Positions 7,717 to 17,290 are shown, counted from the first letter of the stretch. The stretch is 51,987 bases of DNA from Bacteroidota bacterium (GCA_020052095.1 JAGVPT010000182.1:1-51987), one strand, 5' to 3'. Notes: a model not told the origin generated them from the letters alone. Numbers and translations are program-made.

Positions 7717-9168
7717 ATGGAAAACCAACTTGATATCATTGCTACCCCTGCTGTAGATCAGAGCGCTCTCAGTATTTGGTCAGCTTGTCTCTCATCCATC
7801 CAGGGCCAAGTTCCAAGTCAAAGTTTCAAAACATGGTTTGAGCCTGTAAAGGCATCAAAACTTGAAAACGGCGAGTTGACTGTGCAGGTACCTAGCCAAT
7901 TCTTTTATGAATGGCTTGAGGAACACTACTACTCACTCATCAAGGCTACGATCTCACGCTTTATGGGTGAAGATGCACGGTTAACCTATGTCGTGGTTCC
8001 TCCCGACGAAGCGGGAAACGGCTCGGATGTTCATCCGGCGGCTGCTATCAGGCTTCAAAATGATCCGGCGGTTTCGGCCATCCGTCTCGGGCCTTCGTTT
8101 TCCCTAAAAGAAAGCGAAGAAAATCTTCCACCTTCAAAGACGTTTCTTAACCCGCGTTACACGTTCAACAATTTCATTAAAGGGGATAGTAATCAACTTG
8201 CAAGGGCAGCAGCGTCGGCTGTGTCTAATAATCCCGGCGGTACTTCCTTTAATCCTTTAGTTATCTATGGCGGAACGGGCCTCGGCAAAACGCATTTGAT
8301 CCAGGCAATCGGCAATTATGCATTCGAAGCGGGAAAAGCAAAGCGGGTGTGTTACGTGTCGAGCGAGAAATTTACTATCGAATTTGTCGATGCGATCCAG
8401 TCGGATAAAACGCGAGAATTTTCGAACTATTACCGAAGCATGGATCTATTGGTCGTCGACGACATTCAGTTCTTTTCCGGAAAAGAAAAAACGCAGGACA
8501 GCTTCTTCCACACTTTCAATACGCTTCACCAGATGGGAAAGCAGATCGTCCTTTCTTCCGACAAGCCCCCGAAAGACTTAAGGGGCTTGGATGAGCGATT
8601 GATCTCCCGTTTTCAATGGGGATTGACGGCCGATATTCAGCCGCCGGACCTTGAGACCCGAACGGCGATTCTCCTCAAGAAATGCGAAGACGACAACATT
8701 GAAATTCCGCAAGAAGTTTTGGATTTCATCGCGACGAATGTAACGTCAAATATCCGAGAACTCGAAGGATGCTACATTAGTCTGCTGGCGAAGGCCTCGC
8801 TGGAAAACCGCGAGATAAATCTTGATCTTGCGCGCGATGTTTTGCGGCTTGTAGTGAGCGATGTCCGCTCGCCGATCACGGTAGAGGAAATCCAGCGTCA
8901 GGTTGCCGAGTTCTTTGACATTCCGCCAGACCTACTCCGTGCGAAAACGCGCAAACAGGAGATCGTGAGCGCGCGGCAGGTTGCAATGTACCTTGCAAAA
9001 GAAATGACGAACTGTTCGTTGAAGACTATCGGCCTTCATTTTGGCGGAAGAGACCACAGCACGGTCATCCATGCATATCAATCCGTCGAGGATCAGATAA
9101 AGCTAGATTCAAAGTACCGGGATACGCTTCAACTTGCACGAAAGAAAATTGAGAACTCCTCCCGCTGA
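7717..9168 (+). CDS. dnaA: Chromosomal replication initiator DnaA
   Basis: DnaA binds boxes at oriC, unwinds the origin and loads the DnaB helicase. The 483-residue protein has domain I (W-x-x-x-L-x-x-I...S-F-x-T-W-F, residues 10-85), a variable linker, and the AAA+ domain III with Walker A G-G-T-G-L-G-K-T (Lys191) and Walker B L-L-V-V-D-D-I-Q-F. Domain IV carries the DnaA signature G-G-R-D-H-S-T-V near the C-terminus. The ATG at 7717 is preferred over the GTG at 7702, though no strong ribosome site marks either. dnaN does not follow; the next genes are mreD, mrdA and rodA. Confidence 0.98.
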   Translation: MENQLDIIATPAVDQSALSIWSACLSSIQGQVPSQSFKTWFEPVKASKLENGELTVQVPSQFFYEWLEEHYYSLIKATISRFMGEDARLTYVVVPPDEAGNGSDVHPAAAIRLQNDPAVSAIRLGPSFSLKESEENLPPSKTFLNPRYTFNNFIKGDSNQLARAAASAVSNNPGGTSFNPLVIYGGTGLGKTHLIQAIGNYAFEAGKAKRVCYVSSEKFTIEFVDAIQSDKTREFSNYYRSMDLLVVDDIQFFSGKEKTQDSFFHTFNTLHQMGKQIVLSSDKPPKDLRGLDERLISRFQWGLTADIQPPDLETRTAILLKKCEDDNIEIPQEVLDFIATNVTSNIRELEGCYISLLAKASLENREINLDLARDVLRLVVSDVRSPITVEEIQRQVAEFFDIPPDLLRAKTRKQEIVSARQVAMYLAKEMTNCSLKTIGLHFGGRDHSTVIHAYQSVEDQIKLDSKYRDTLQLARKKIENSSR

Positions 9169-9190
9169 GGATCGATCATCTCTTTTCCGA

Positions 9191-9221
9191 AAAAAGTCTC
9201 ACATCTGTGAGACTTTTTTTT
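9191..9221 (+). terminator. Intrinsic terminator after dnaA
   Basis: AGTCTCACA (9195-9203) and TGTGAGACT (9206-9214) pair perfectly around a 2-nt loop, flanked by A and T runs ending in seven or more T. It ends the dnaA transcript and can also act leftward. Confidence 0.9.
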
Positions 9222-9240
9222 ATTCACTCCATTCCGTAGA

Positions 9241-9480
9241 TAACATGTGGATCAGTGTGGACTACCTGTTGACAAATCCTCCACTGAAAGAGAAATTTCA
9301 GACTGACCCTAAATGTGTGGAAAATGTCCTGGTTGTTCACAACTCATTCACGTACATCGTGCATCATTTGTATCATTGGGAGCAATGATTTCGGCCCCCA
9401 CTTGTGATTGCTAATAGATACAAACATATCAACAGGCTTTATAACTACTATAACTATTATTAAACTTATACTTATAAAAG
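9241..9480. other. Possible right part of the origin: degenerate DnaA boxes and an AT-rich element
   Basis: Downstream of the dnaA terminator lie degenerate boxes TGTGGATCA (9246), TGTGGACTA (9256), TGTTGACAA (9267) and TGTGGAAAA (9316). They are followed by an AT-rich run (about 9404-9480). On the minus strand that run reads T-A-A, T-A-G and T-A-T triplets reminiscent of a DnaA-trio unwinding element. Boxes on both sides of dnaA would make a bipartite origin. This is inference from sequence only. Confidence 0.45.
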
Positions 9481-9514
9481 GAGATCAAACGCTGAATTCT
9501 TTGGCGTCTGTGAG

Positions 9515-9543
9515 TTGATTGTTTTTCAATTTTCTCCTACTTT
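9515..9543 (+). promoter_or_regulatory. Candidate promoter for mreD-mrdA-rodA
   Basis: TTGATT (9515-9520), 17-base spacer, TACTTT (9538-9543). The predicted start is about 70 bases before mreD. The boxes are imperfect. Confidence 0.35.
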
Positions 9544-9620
9544 TATTATGGGCATAGGGCAGTATTGAATAGATTAACTCTTATGTCGAATAGTTTCCCT
9601 CTAAAAGGTTGTAATCCAGA

Positions 9621-10103
9621 ATGCAACGATATATTCGGTACGGCGCGGTAACGCTCCTGTTATTAATTTTTCAGACAACAATTGTTCCGTTCACGTCGAT
9701 CGCTAATATCATTCCTGATGTTTTGCTGGTGTGGATTGTCTACGTCGCCGTGAAACTCGGTCAGATCCCGGCCACAGTCCTCGGTTTCACAGTAGGACTT
9801 CTTATGGATCTTATCAGCGGTCAGTTCATAGGATTGTCCGCGTTGTCGAAGACTGTCGCCGGATTTCTTGCCGGTTATTTTTACAACGAAAATAAAATAG
9901 ATTATACCATCGGCACTCACCAGTTTTTGACGATTGTAGGATTATCATCACTCTTTCACAACATAATTTATTTCGTGATATTTGTTCAAGGAAGTGAAAT
10001 AGGATTCTGGGCAGCGATACTTCGTTTCGGAATATTCTCCACGGTTTATACAACGGCAATTGCCATTCTCCCTGTATTCGCTTTTTCGCGGAAACTTGCC
10101 TAA
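9621..10103 (+). CDS. mreD: Rod shape-determining protein MreD
   Basis: MreD is an inner-membrane subunit of the elongasome that builds the lateral cell wall. The 160 residues form about five hydrophobic helices with the family pattern P-D-x-L-L-V-W and G-F-x-x-G-L-L-x-D-L-x-S-G near residues 31-67, and a conserved G-x-x-x-L-x-x-x-x-A-G-F-L-A-G-Y segment. Length is usual. It is followed after 14 bases by mrdA. mreB and mreC, the usual upstream partners, are not in the window; dnaA stands there instead. Confidence 0.88.
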   Translation: MQRYIRYGAVTLLLLIFQTTIVPFTSIANIIPDVLLVWIVYVAVKLGQIPATVLGFTVGLLMDLISGQFIGLSALSKTVAGFLAGYFYNENKIDYTIGTHQFLTIVGLSSLFHNIIYFVIFVQGSEIGFWAAILRFGIFSTVYTTAIAILPVFAFSRKLA

Positions 10104-10117
10104 GGCCCGATGATATT

Positions 10118-11938
10118 ATGATCACTGAAGAATTTGGTTCTGCGAAAAGAAAGAATGTTTTGCTCGCAGTGCTTAGTATCGGTTTTCTGATATTGCTCGG
10201 ACGGCTGTATCAATTGCAATATATCTATCGCGACGAATACGGAAAAAAGTCTGAAGAAAACAGCATTCGGACCGTTGTGAAGGTGCCCGTTCGCGGATAT
10301 GTGTATGACCGCAAGGGAAAACTTATCGTCGACAACAGGCCTTCCTACATTGTCATGCTGACGCCGATAGATTTCAACACTGCCAATATTCCACTTCTCT
10401 CATCAATTTTACAGATGGACGAAGAATCGTTGAGGGAAAAAATAAAGAAGGCGCGGCAATTTTCATTGTTCAATCCGACGCGGATCAAACGCGACATCGA
10501 TTTCACAACCCTCTCGATACTGGAAGAAAACAGAAGCAAACTGCCCGGCATCGAAGTACAGGTTGAATCCAAACGGTACTACGCTATGCCGGCCCACGCA
10601 TCACACATGCTGGGGTACGCGAAAGAAATTTCAGACTGGCAGCTAGACAAATTCGGCGAGTACTACCAGCAGGGAGACGTTGTCGGCTCTTCGGGGCTGG
10701 AAGCAAAGTACGAAAAATACTTGCGGGGTGAAAAAGGGTTCGAGTTCATCTCGCAGAATTCCAAAGGGCAGGTAATCGGCAATTTCAATAACGGGAAATA
10801 TGACATTCCTCCGAAAGACGGACTCGATTTACACCTCGCGATCGATGCAGATGTCCAAGCCCTTGCAGAGTCGCTCCTCGCCGGAAATCGCGGCGCCGTT
10901 GTTGCAATTGATCCGAAGGATGGTGGTGTTATAGCGTTGGCGAGCAAACCGGACTACGACCTCTCGTACTTCAGCGGGGTCACTCCCCCCGACGTATGGA
11001 AGCGATTAAACGAAGACGAAGAGAAACCGTTGTTCAACCGCGCAACACTCACGCGATATCCTCCCGGCTCAACGTTCAAAATGATACTTGCGATCGCTGC
11101 GCTGGAGAACCATGTGATCGATGAGAATTGGCGGATCCAGTGCCGCGGTGCATTTGTCTACGGCAGAAAAGTATTTAGGGATTTACATGTTCATGGCTCG
11201 ACAAATGTTGTGGAAGCGATTCAGCGCTCGTGCAACGTCTTTTTCTATCAGTTGATGTTGAAGGTCGGTTTGGATCCATGGAGTGATTACGGTAAAGAAT
11301 TTGGCTTCGGTCAAGCCACGAAAATCGACATCCTTGAAGAAAATTCCGGCCTCCTTCCATCAACGGAATATTACAACCGTGTGTACGGAAAAGGAAAATG
11401 GACACAAGGATACCTGGTGAGCCTGGGGATAGGGCAGGGTGAACTTGGAGTAACACCGCTGCAGATGGCATGCTATGCATCCATGCTGGCGAACAAGGGA
11501 CACTACGCTCAACCGCACATTGTGCAAACGATCTACAATAGATCAGCAAACACAACGGACACGGTGGGAATCGAGCGTCACGATCTTCACATCTCAGAAC
11601 GGACATGGCAGATCGTTCGCGAAGGGATGCGCCGCGGCGTGATGGAACCGGGCGGCACGGGGGGGGCTGCGCGCATTCCCGGCATCGTTGTCGCCGGAAA
11701 GACAGGCACGGCTGAAAACCCCCACGGGAAATCTCATTCGTGGTTTATCGGCTTTGCGCCGTTTGATAATCCGAAGATTGCAATTTGTGTTTTGGTAGAA
11801 AACGTCGGCTACGGCGGATCGTTCGCTGCGCCGATTGCAGGCATGTGTATGGAGAAATATTTGTACGGAGAGATTATCCGAAACCAGAAGCCGTCGGTGC
11901 AAAACGAAGAGGCGGTTGCCGCCGTGCATCGGCAATGA
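10118..11938 (+). CDS. mrdA: Penicillin-binding protein 2, peptidoglycan transpeptidase
   Basis: PBP2 cross-links new peptidoglycan during elongation, working with RodA. The 606-residue protein has one N-terminal membrane helix, a dimerisation domain with V-R-G-Y-V-Y-D-R-K-G, and the transpeptidase domain. Its three active-site motifs are S-T-F-K (Ser318-Lys321), S-C-N (Ser371-Asn373) and K-T-G (528-530). It lies between mreD and rodA with short gaps, a single elongasome operon. Confidence 0.95.
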   Translation: MITEEFGSAKRKNVLLAVLSIGFLILLGRLYQLQYIYRDEYGKKSEENSIRTVVKVPVRGYVYDRKGKLIVDNRPSYIVMLTPIDFNTANIPLLSSILQMDEESLREKIKKARQFSLFNPTRIKRDIDFTTLSILEENRSKLPGIEVQVESKRYYAMPAHASHMLGYAKEISDWQLDKFGEYYQQGDVVGSSGLEAKYEKYLRGEKGFEFISQNSKGQVIGNFNNGKYDIPPKDGLDLHLAIDADVQALAESLLAGNRGAVVAIDPKDGGVIALASKPDYDLSYFSGVTPPDVWKRLNEDEEKPLFNRATLTRYPPGSTFKMILAIAALENHVIDENWRIQCRGAFVYGRKVFRDLHVHGSTNVVEAIQRSCNVFFYQLMLKVGLDPWSDYGKEFGFGQATKIDILEENSGLLPSTEYYNRVYGKGKWTQGYLVSLGIGQGELGVTPLQMACYASMLANKGHYAQPHIVQTIYNRSANTTDTVGIERHDLHISERTWQIVREGMRRGVMEPGGTGGAARIPGIVVAGKTGTAENPHGKSHSWFIGFAPFDNPKIAICVLVENVGYGGSFAAPIAGMCMEKYLYGEIIRNQKPSVQNEEAVAAVHRQ

Positions 11939-11957
11939 AGACTGAAAAGCTAAGGCC

Positions 11958-13175
11958 ATGAATCCATTCTTCAAGGAATATTTCGACCGGACATCGTTCC
12001 TTACATGTATTGCCCTGGTCGTGATCGGTCTTGCATCAATCTACAGCGCAACCTTCGACACCAATGCTGCCGGCAGATTTGACAAGCAGATGTTGTGGGC
12101 GTGCCTCGGTTTTGTTTCGCTTGTTGTTACCATGTTCATCCCTCTCCGGGTGATCCAGCGTTCGTCGTTCGCGTTGTATCTTGTTTCTCTTCTCGGATTA
12201 GGCGCGGTGCTTGCTATCGGTACAAGGGAGTATGGATCGCAAAGCTGGTTCGGCGTGGGTGGGGTGGGCGGCCAGCCATCGGAGTTTGTGAAGATAACGA
12301 CAATACTCGCGCTTGCATCATTCTTGAGCCGCAACGATATAAGCATGGGGAGCCTGAAAGATGTGGCCAAAGCGTTCGTGATTCTTCTCTTTCCTATTTC
12401 GCTTATCATGATGCAGCCGGACTTGGGAACATCGTTGACCTTCGTCGCAATGTTTGTTCCGGTATTATACTGGGCGGGTGCGTCGAACTTTTTGATTGTT
12501 GCCGTCATCGCTCCGGCGCTCGTCGCTCTCTCCGCAATTATCGGTACAACGACATTTCTTATCGTGCTAGCGGTTGTGGGCGGTGCCCTGTATTTCTTTC
12601 GAGAGGACAGATTTGTCAGTGCGCTGATGTTCGGCGTGAACGCAATGATCGGAATCTTTGTCCAAGTAGCTTATGAAAAACTTCCCCTGTATCAGCAGAA
12701 GCGCATCGCAACATTCCTCGATCCCAACAACGATCCGCTCGGTGCCGGGTACAATGTGATTCAGGCAAAAGTTGCGATTGGCTCCGGTGGCTTCTTTGGA
12801 AAAGGGTACCTCCAAGGCACGCAAACGCAGCTCAACTTCATTCCGAAGCAATGGACCGATTTTATTTTCTGCGTGCCGGGCGAGGAGTTCGGATTTCTCG
12901 GTGCGGCCATAGTGCTCGGGTTGTTTGCTATACTACTTGTCCACGGAGTGCGGATAGGATACACGGCGAAGAACCGTTTCGGCAGTACGATTGCGATTGG
13001 TATTTCTGCGTTGTTTGCTGTCCACGTGTTTGTCAACATCGGAATGTCCGTTGGACTTATGCCGGTGATGGGCATTCCACTTCCTTTTCTTAGCTACGGT
13101 GGCTCATCTCTCTGTTCATATATGATTATGGTAGGATTGATGATGAATGTGTACTCGAACAGGAAAGAGTATTAG
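11958..13175 (+). CDS. rodA: Rod-shape SEDS glycosyltransferase RodA
   Basis: RodA is the SEDS-family glycan-strand polymerase that pairs with PBP2. The 405-residue protein has about ten hydrophobic helices and the family hallmarks G-x-Q-P-S-E-F-V-K, Q-P-D-L-G-T-S-L, G-A-G-Y-N-V-I-Q-A-K-V-A-I-G-S-G-G, E-E-F-G-F-L-G and the closing G-I-P-L-P-F-L-S-Y-G-G-S. It starts 19 bases after mrdA. A simple-repeat stem-loop at 13212-13298 follows the stop. Confidence 0.96.
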   Translation: MNPFFKEYFDRTSFLTCIALVVIGLASIYSATFDTNAAGRFDKQMLWACLGFVSLVVTMFIPLRVIQRSSFALYLVSLLGLGAVLAIGTREYGSQSWFGVGGVGGQPSEFVKITTILALASFLSRNDISMGSLKDVAKAFVILLFPISLIMMQPDLGTSLTFVAMFVPVLYWAGASNFLIVAVIAPALVALSAIIGTTTFLIVLAVVGGALYFFREDRFVSALMFGVNAMIGIFVQVAYEKLPLYQQKRIATFLDPNNDPLGAGYNVIQAKVAIGSGGFFGKGYLQGTQTQLNFIPKQWTDFIFCVPGEEFGFLGAAIVLGLFAILLVHGVRIGYTAKNRFGSTIAIGISALFAVHVFVNIGMSVGLMPVMGIPLPFLSYGGSSLCSYMIMVGLMMNVYSNRKEY

Positions 13176-13211
13176 GAAGCGCTCTGCTGGATTTTAGAGT
13201 GGGCACTATGA

Positions 13212-13298
13212 GGAATGATGGAATAATGGAATATTGGGAGTTAAGACAGCATTCGCCCTAATCGATCATTCGATCATTCCATTATTCCACAATTCCAC
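13212..13298. repeat. Inverted copies of the ATTCCAT repeat between convergent genes
   Basis: GGAATGATGGAATAATGGAAT (13212-13232 region) faces ATTCCATTATTCC (13276-13288) and its neighbours; 13 bases pair perfectly and about 18 of 21 pair overall. This is the same unit as the tandem array at 757-832. It sits between rodA and the leftward GHL10 gene and may serve as a shared transcript end. Confidence 0.6.
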
Positions 13299-13329
13299 AC
13301 CCAGACAGACTAGCCCATACTCTACCGTC

Positions 13330-15075
13330 CTACTCTCCCCGCTCGAAGTACTTCATTGCAACGAACGATCCCGCTCTTAGGCGGTACAGATATTTTCCCC
13401 TTCGCAGCAATTTCGCATCGACGGAGACAATGTACGTGCCGGCTTCCTGTGTCTCCCTCACAAGGGTGATCTCTTTTTTGGTCAAGGTATCCTGAACAAT
13501 CAGTTCCACCGGGCTTTTCTCACTCAGTTCGTACGATATATACGTCTTGTCCGAAAACGGATTCGGATAATTTTGAGCAAGGGAATGACGTACTGGCGGA
13601 GCACTGTGAACTCCTGGGGCAAATTGTGAGAAAGTCCCGCCACTCTCGTTGTGTCCTTTGTCGATCGCAGTAACGGTATAGTAGTAGTGTATATTATTGA
13701 CTGGCGCCTCGTCCACGTACACGGTACGCGTCGCGGGTATGACCGCAAGGATGTTGCGCGCGTTATCAAGTGCGATGTCCTCGTCCGTCGAACGATACAC
13801 GACGTAGTTCCGTGCGCGGTCGCCGTCTGCGGCCGGGGGCGGCTCTTTCCACCGAACGATTGAGGTGTTGTTAGAAGATTGTGTCACGTGAATATCGGTT
13901 GGCGGAAGCGGCGGGATGGAATCTTTCCACGGCATTGGGGGAATGAGTGCCTGGTATTTGTATGTAATGGAAATTCCCGGAAGATCAAGAATGTTCTGGT
14001 ACCGGAAAAATGCTTGCCCCTGACTTCCCATGCTCCGCGTCAGATAAATCTGCTCCGTGATTTCTTTCTGAATATTCTCACGGTATGCGCCGAGCCCTGC
14101 GTACACATGCCGGCCGAAATTATTCTTCGTCCAGTCGATGCACAGCGCACGGAAGTCGGGGTCGTTCGGATTTGTCTGCTCGCCGAAATCCCAATACATC
14201 TGGGGCGCGACGTAGTCTTGAATTTTTTCTTCCAACCATCGCCGCGCATCTTGATAGAGAAAGGGGTACCCGGAAAAGCCCGATTGCGCCCCGACAATAG
14301 GTTTGTATATTCCGAGCGGCGCCGACCCGACTTTCATTGCCGGCCTTTCTTTGGTAATCTGATCATACATCTCACGCACAAACGCGGTGATGTTGTTGCG
14401 CCGCCACTCGTCGCGTTCGAGCCCATCACTGTGGAGGCCGAACGATTTCCAATCATCGAACTTTTCTCCGGGATAGCGGATATAGTCGAAGTGAATTCCA
14501 TCAAGATCATATAACTGCACTAATTCCATTACAAGATTCTCAGTATACCCGCGGAGTTCAGGTCTTCCCATGTCCACCCACCACTCGCCTCCATACAGTT
14601 GCGCCCATTCCGGATGGCTGCGGAGAACGTGTCGCGGGGAACTCAAAGGGGGCAGCCCCGCCGTGTACACTTTTGCGACATTAAACCATGCGTGCAGCTC
14701 CATCCCGCGCTTGTGGGCTTCTCCGATGGCGAAATCGAGTGGATCCCAGCCGGGGTCTTCTCCCAAAGTCCCCGTGAGCTCAGCCGCCCACGGCTCATAA
14801 CGCGACCTGTACATCGTATTTCCTCGCGACCGCACCTGAAAGAAAACAGTGTTGAAGTGTTTTTCCTGAAGAGTCTCAAAAATCTCCACAAGAGTTCTTT
14901 TCTGCGCCGCAACGTCGTAGGTTTTAGGCCAATCGGCACCACCGGCGGTTGTCAACCACACCGCGCGGACCTCCCACTTCGGCGCTACAATATTCGGTTG
15001 AGCGTTCAAAGGAATGAGGGATGAGGGAAGAGGGATGAAAAGAGTGATCAGAAGAAGCTGCTGGTATTGTTTCAT
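13330..15075 (-). CDS. Secreted GHL10-family glycosidase-like protein with T9SS tail
   Basis: The 581-residue protein resembles the GHL10/DUF187 family, putative glycoside hydrolases that fold like family 10 enzymes and have been linked to cell-wall or surface glycan breakdown. After a signal peptide (to about residue 26, ending N-A-Q) the GHL10 domain begins with E-x-R-A-V-W-L-T-T and continues through F-N-T-V-F-F-Q-V-R and L-H-A-W-F-N. It ends near residue 340 with the Y-W-D segment. A fibronectin-III-like domain follows (about 395-490), then a sorting domain starting N-Y-P-N-P-F. The signal-peptide codons overlap a GGGATGA-type simple repeat (about 15012-15038). Substrate is unknown. Confidence 0.85.
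   Translation of the reverse strand: MKQYQQLLLITLFIPLPSSLIPLNAQPNIVAPKWEVRAVWLTTAGGADWPKTYDVAAQKRTLVEIFETLQEKHFNTVFFQVRSRGNTMYRSRYEPWAAELTGTLGEDPGWDPLDFAIGEAHKRGMELHAWFNVAKVYTAGLPPLSSPRHVLRSHPEWAQLYGGEWWVDMGRPELRGYTENLVMELVQLYDLDGIHFDYIRYPGEKFDDWKSFGLHSDGLERDEWRRNNITAFVREMYDQITKERPAMKVGSAPLGIYKPIVGAQSGFSGYPFLYQDARRWLEEKIQDYVAPQMYWDFGEQTNPNDPDFRALCIDWTKNNFGRHVYAGLGAYRENIQKEITEQIYLTRSMGSQGQAFFRYQNILDLPGISITYKYQALIPPMPWKDSIPPLPPTDIHVTQSSNNTSIVRWKEPPPAADGDRARNYVVYRSTDEDIALDNARNILAVIPATRTVYVDEAPVNNIHYYYTVTAIDKGHNESGGTFSQFAPGVHSAPPVRHSLAQNYPNPFSDKTYISYELSEKSPVELIVQDTLTKKEITLVRETQEAGTYIVSVDAKLLRRGKYLYRLRAGSFVAMKYFERGE
15012..15038. repeat. GGGATGA-type simple repeat inside a signal-peptide coding region
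   Basis: The plus strand shows GAATGAGGGATGAGGGAAGA and then GGGATGA. On the minus strand this encodes the I-P-L-P-S-S-L-I-P-L part of the GHL10 signal peptide. Three perfect tandem copies of the same heptamer occur at 17291-17311. Confidence 0.5.
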
Positions 15076-15098
15076 TTCTTGGATGATCGCTTTTGGGA

Positions 15099-17279
15099 TT
15101 ATGCGTGTGGACGCACTTCAAAAATTTCTATCGGCTGTTCTTTCCCCTTCACCCGAATAGCTTCAAGCTTCACCAATTGGAGCGAAGTTGAGCCGTGTAG
15201 ATAGCGCGCAGAGTTCTCCGAGATCAGGATTTGGCCCCGCTTCGCTGCACTGCACAGTCGTGCGCCAAGATTAACAGCATCACCAATGACGGTGAAATCC
15301 ATCCGATCCTCGCTCCCCATCGCCCCCATCACCATCTCGCCGGTGTTAATGCCGATACCGATGCCGACATCCTCTCCCGCCGTTGAGGTGACCTGGCTCA
15401 TTGTCTGCTGGATTTCCGCTGCACATTCCACGGCGCGGTGTACCATGGTGTCACCCTGAAATACCGCCACCATCTCGTCCCCGACAAACTTGTCGATGTC
15501 GCCGCCGTACTTTTTTACGATCGCCGTCTGGCGGCTGAGGATGGAATTGAGCATTGTAACGACCCGCTCTGGTTCAACTTTTTCCGAGAACGAAGTGAAA
15601 CCTCGCACGTCTGAGAAGAATACCGTGGCCGTCTTCCGCTCGCCGCCGAGCTTCACCCCCATCACATCCGACCGGCGCACGGCATCGACAGTCTGCTGTG
15701 ATACAAATTTCTGAAGATGAAATCGTTCCCGCAATCCAACGATCATCTCGTTAATGCGCGAAGCGAGATCGCCGATCTCATCGCCGGAACGTACGTTCGC
15801 ACTCACCGAGAAATCCCCCTCCCCCACCTTTTGTGCAACGTCGCCAATATTGCCGATAGGATGAACGACCACTCTTTTCATGAAGACGCGAAGGACGAGC
15901 CAGACCAGCACAATTGTTAACGCGCCGGTAATTAACGAATAGATCTTAGATCGTCTGATGGTTGCATTGATCTCCGCCATGGAGGCTGCGACCTCGACCA
16001 CGCCGCGGACACTGTGGTCTGTACCGTGGCAACCCTGGCACCGTTTATCGTTTATGAGCGGAGAGAAGCGGACAAAATACTCTTCTCCATCAACGATCTC
16101 TTTTGTTTCGATCACCTGCTTGGCGGCCAAGGCTTTGCGCGCAAAGCTTTTTCCGTACTCTTCCATCGGGCGATCGACGAAGCGTTCGTTCCCCTCCCGG
16201 TCGAACACGCGAAGATCGCGCACGGCCGGTATTGTCCGGACATCGTTAATAAACGAACGGACGTAGCTTCCTTTTCCGACAAGCATAATGCTTCGGAAGC
16301 CGACGCCCACCGATGCCTGGAGCATCATCGTGAGCTGCTTCTTGAGAGAATCGACATTCCGTTGTAAATGAGCCGCGCGGAGCGTAACAGCCATGACGCC
16401 CCGCCAGGGGTTCTTCGGATCGTGGCAAACTTGGCACCGCTCTTCGTTTCGCAAAGGGATCAGGCGCGTGAGAAAACCATGTGGCTTGTCAACGATTTCG
16501 ACGGGTTGAGCTTTTGAGAACGCAGCGAGAATAACTTCGGGCTTCTGTATATTTTTTTCGAGGCCGAAATGCAAATCACCGAATCTATCGTAGACCTGGA
16601 TGCGCTCAATGAACGGCAATGCGGATGTGCGATTAATAAGCGTGTCCATCAGAGGACCTTCGCCCGACACCATGATATTGCGGAAGCTTGCAGCAAGCGT
16701 GTTGCAGACGATCTCGCTCACCTCGGACTGGATCTGGAAAAAGTTCTCATTGATGGAACCATTTCCAAGGGCATTCATCAGTTCCGGCTTCAGCGTGACC
16801 CACGTTACACCCCGCACACTATGGTTGCCTCCGTGACATTGTTGACACTCTTTATCGTTGAGCAAAGGCTCCAGTCTCGTGAATACCGGGCCGGTTGCCT
16901 CCGACGGCGCCATCGCCATCACCTCGCCCTGCGTTTCTATCGCCCGCCTCACATTCGGATCCCCGGTGCTCTTAATTATCCCCTTCCCCTCTTCTTGAAA
17001 AACTTCATTTGCCTCTCTGTCGTACACCTTCAGAGTGCCGGACTTCAGGCTGTCCCGCGCGTCGTTCACGAACGTGCGAGCGTAGCTCGCTTTGCCCGAA
17101 AGCATGACGTTGCGGATGCCGACCATAATGGTCTGGCCAAAGAGCATCGACTTTTCCCGGTTCTGTTCGATCAGTGCGTTTGATTGATTGCTGATCGAAA
17201 CGACCACGTACGTTCCGAACCCTAGAATGAGAACGATGATGATGAGAAGAAGTATTTTTGTTTCGAGACGGTTCTTCAT
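15099..17279 (-). CDS. Membrane nucleotidyl cyclase with three haem-binding sensor repeats
   Basis: This is a class III adenylate/guanylate cyclase, probably making cAMP. The 726 residues are ordered as membrane helix (8-30), extracytoplasmic sensor (31-445), second helix (446-467), HAMP linker (468-520) and cyclase domain (550-726). The sensor is three repeats about 135 residues apart. Each has an R-N/S-(V/I)-M segment, a V-(Y/F)-D-R-x-G-like strand and one C-x2-C-H motif at C145-H149, C282-H286 and C414-H418, the first and third followed by G-x-x-H-S-V-R-G-V. The cyclase has metal ligands Asp557 and Asp601, Lys597 and the V-I-G-D-A-V-N-L motif, so it should be active. The likely signal is redox state or a haem ligand. 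No cAMP receptor is nearby. It lies 139 bases after herA in the same direction. Confidence 0.88.
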   Translation of the reverse strand: MKNRLETKILLLIIIVLILGFGTYVVVSISNQSNALIEQNREKSMLFGQTIMVGIRNVMLSGKASYARTFVNDARDSLKSGTLKVYDREANEVFQEEGKGIIKSTGDPNVRRAIETQGEVMAMAPSEATGPVFTRLEPLLNDKECQQCHGGNHSVRGVTWVTLKPELMNALGNGSINENFFQIQSEVSEIVCNTLAASFRNIMVSGEGPLMDTLINRTSALPFIERIQVYDRFGDLHFGLEKNIQKPEVILAAFSKAQPVEIVDKPHGFLTRLIPLRNEERCQVCHDPKNPWRGVMAVTLRAAHLQRNVDSLKKQLTMMLQASVGVGFRSIMLVGKGSYVRSFINDVRTIPAVRDLRVFDREGNERFVDRPMEEYGKSFARKALAAKQVIETKEIVDGEEYFVRFSPLINDKRCQGCHGTDHSVRGVVEVAASMAEINATIRRSKIYSLITGALTIVLVWLVLRVFMKRVVVHPIGNIGDVAQKVGEGDFSVSANVRSGDEIGDLASRINEMIVGLRERFHLQKFVSQQTVDAVRRSDVMGVKLGGERKTATVFFSDVRGFTSFSEKVEPERVVTMLNSILSRQTAIVKKYGGDIDKFVGDEMVAVFQGDTMVHRAVECAAEIQQTMSQVTSTAGEDVGIGIGINTGEMVMGAMGSEDRMDFTVIGDAVNLGARLCSAAKRGQILISENSARYLHGSTSLQLVKLEAIRVKGKEQPIEIFEVRPHA

Positions 17280-17290
17280 TGCAGGGGAAA

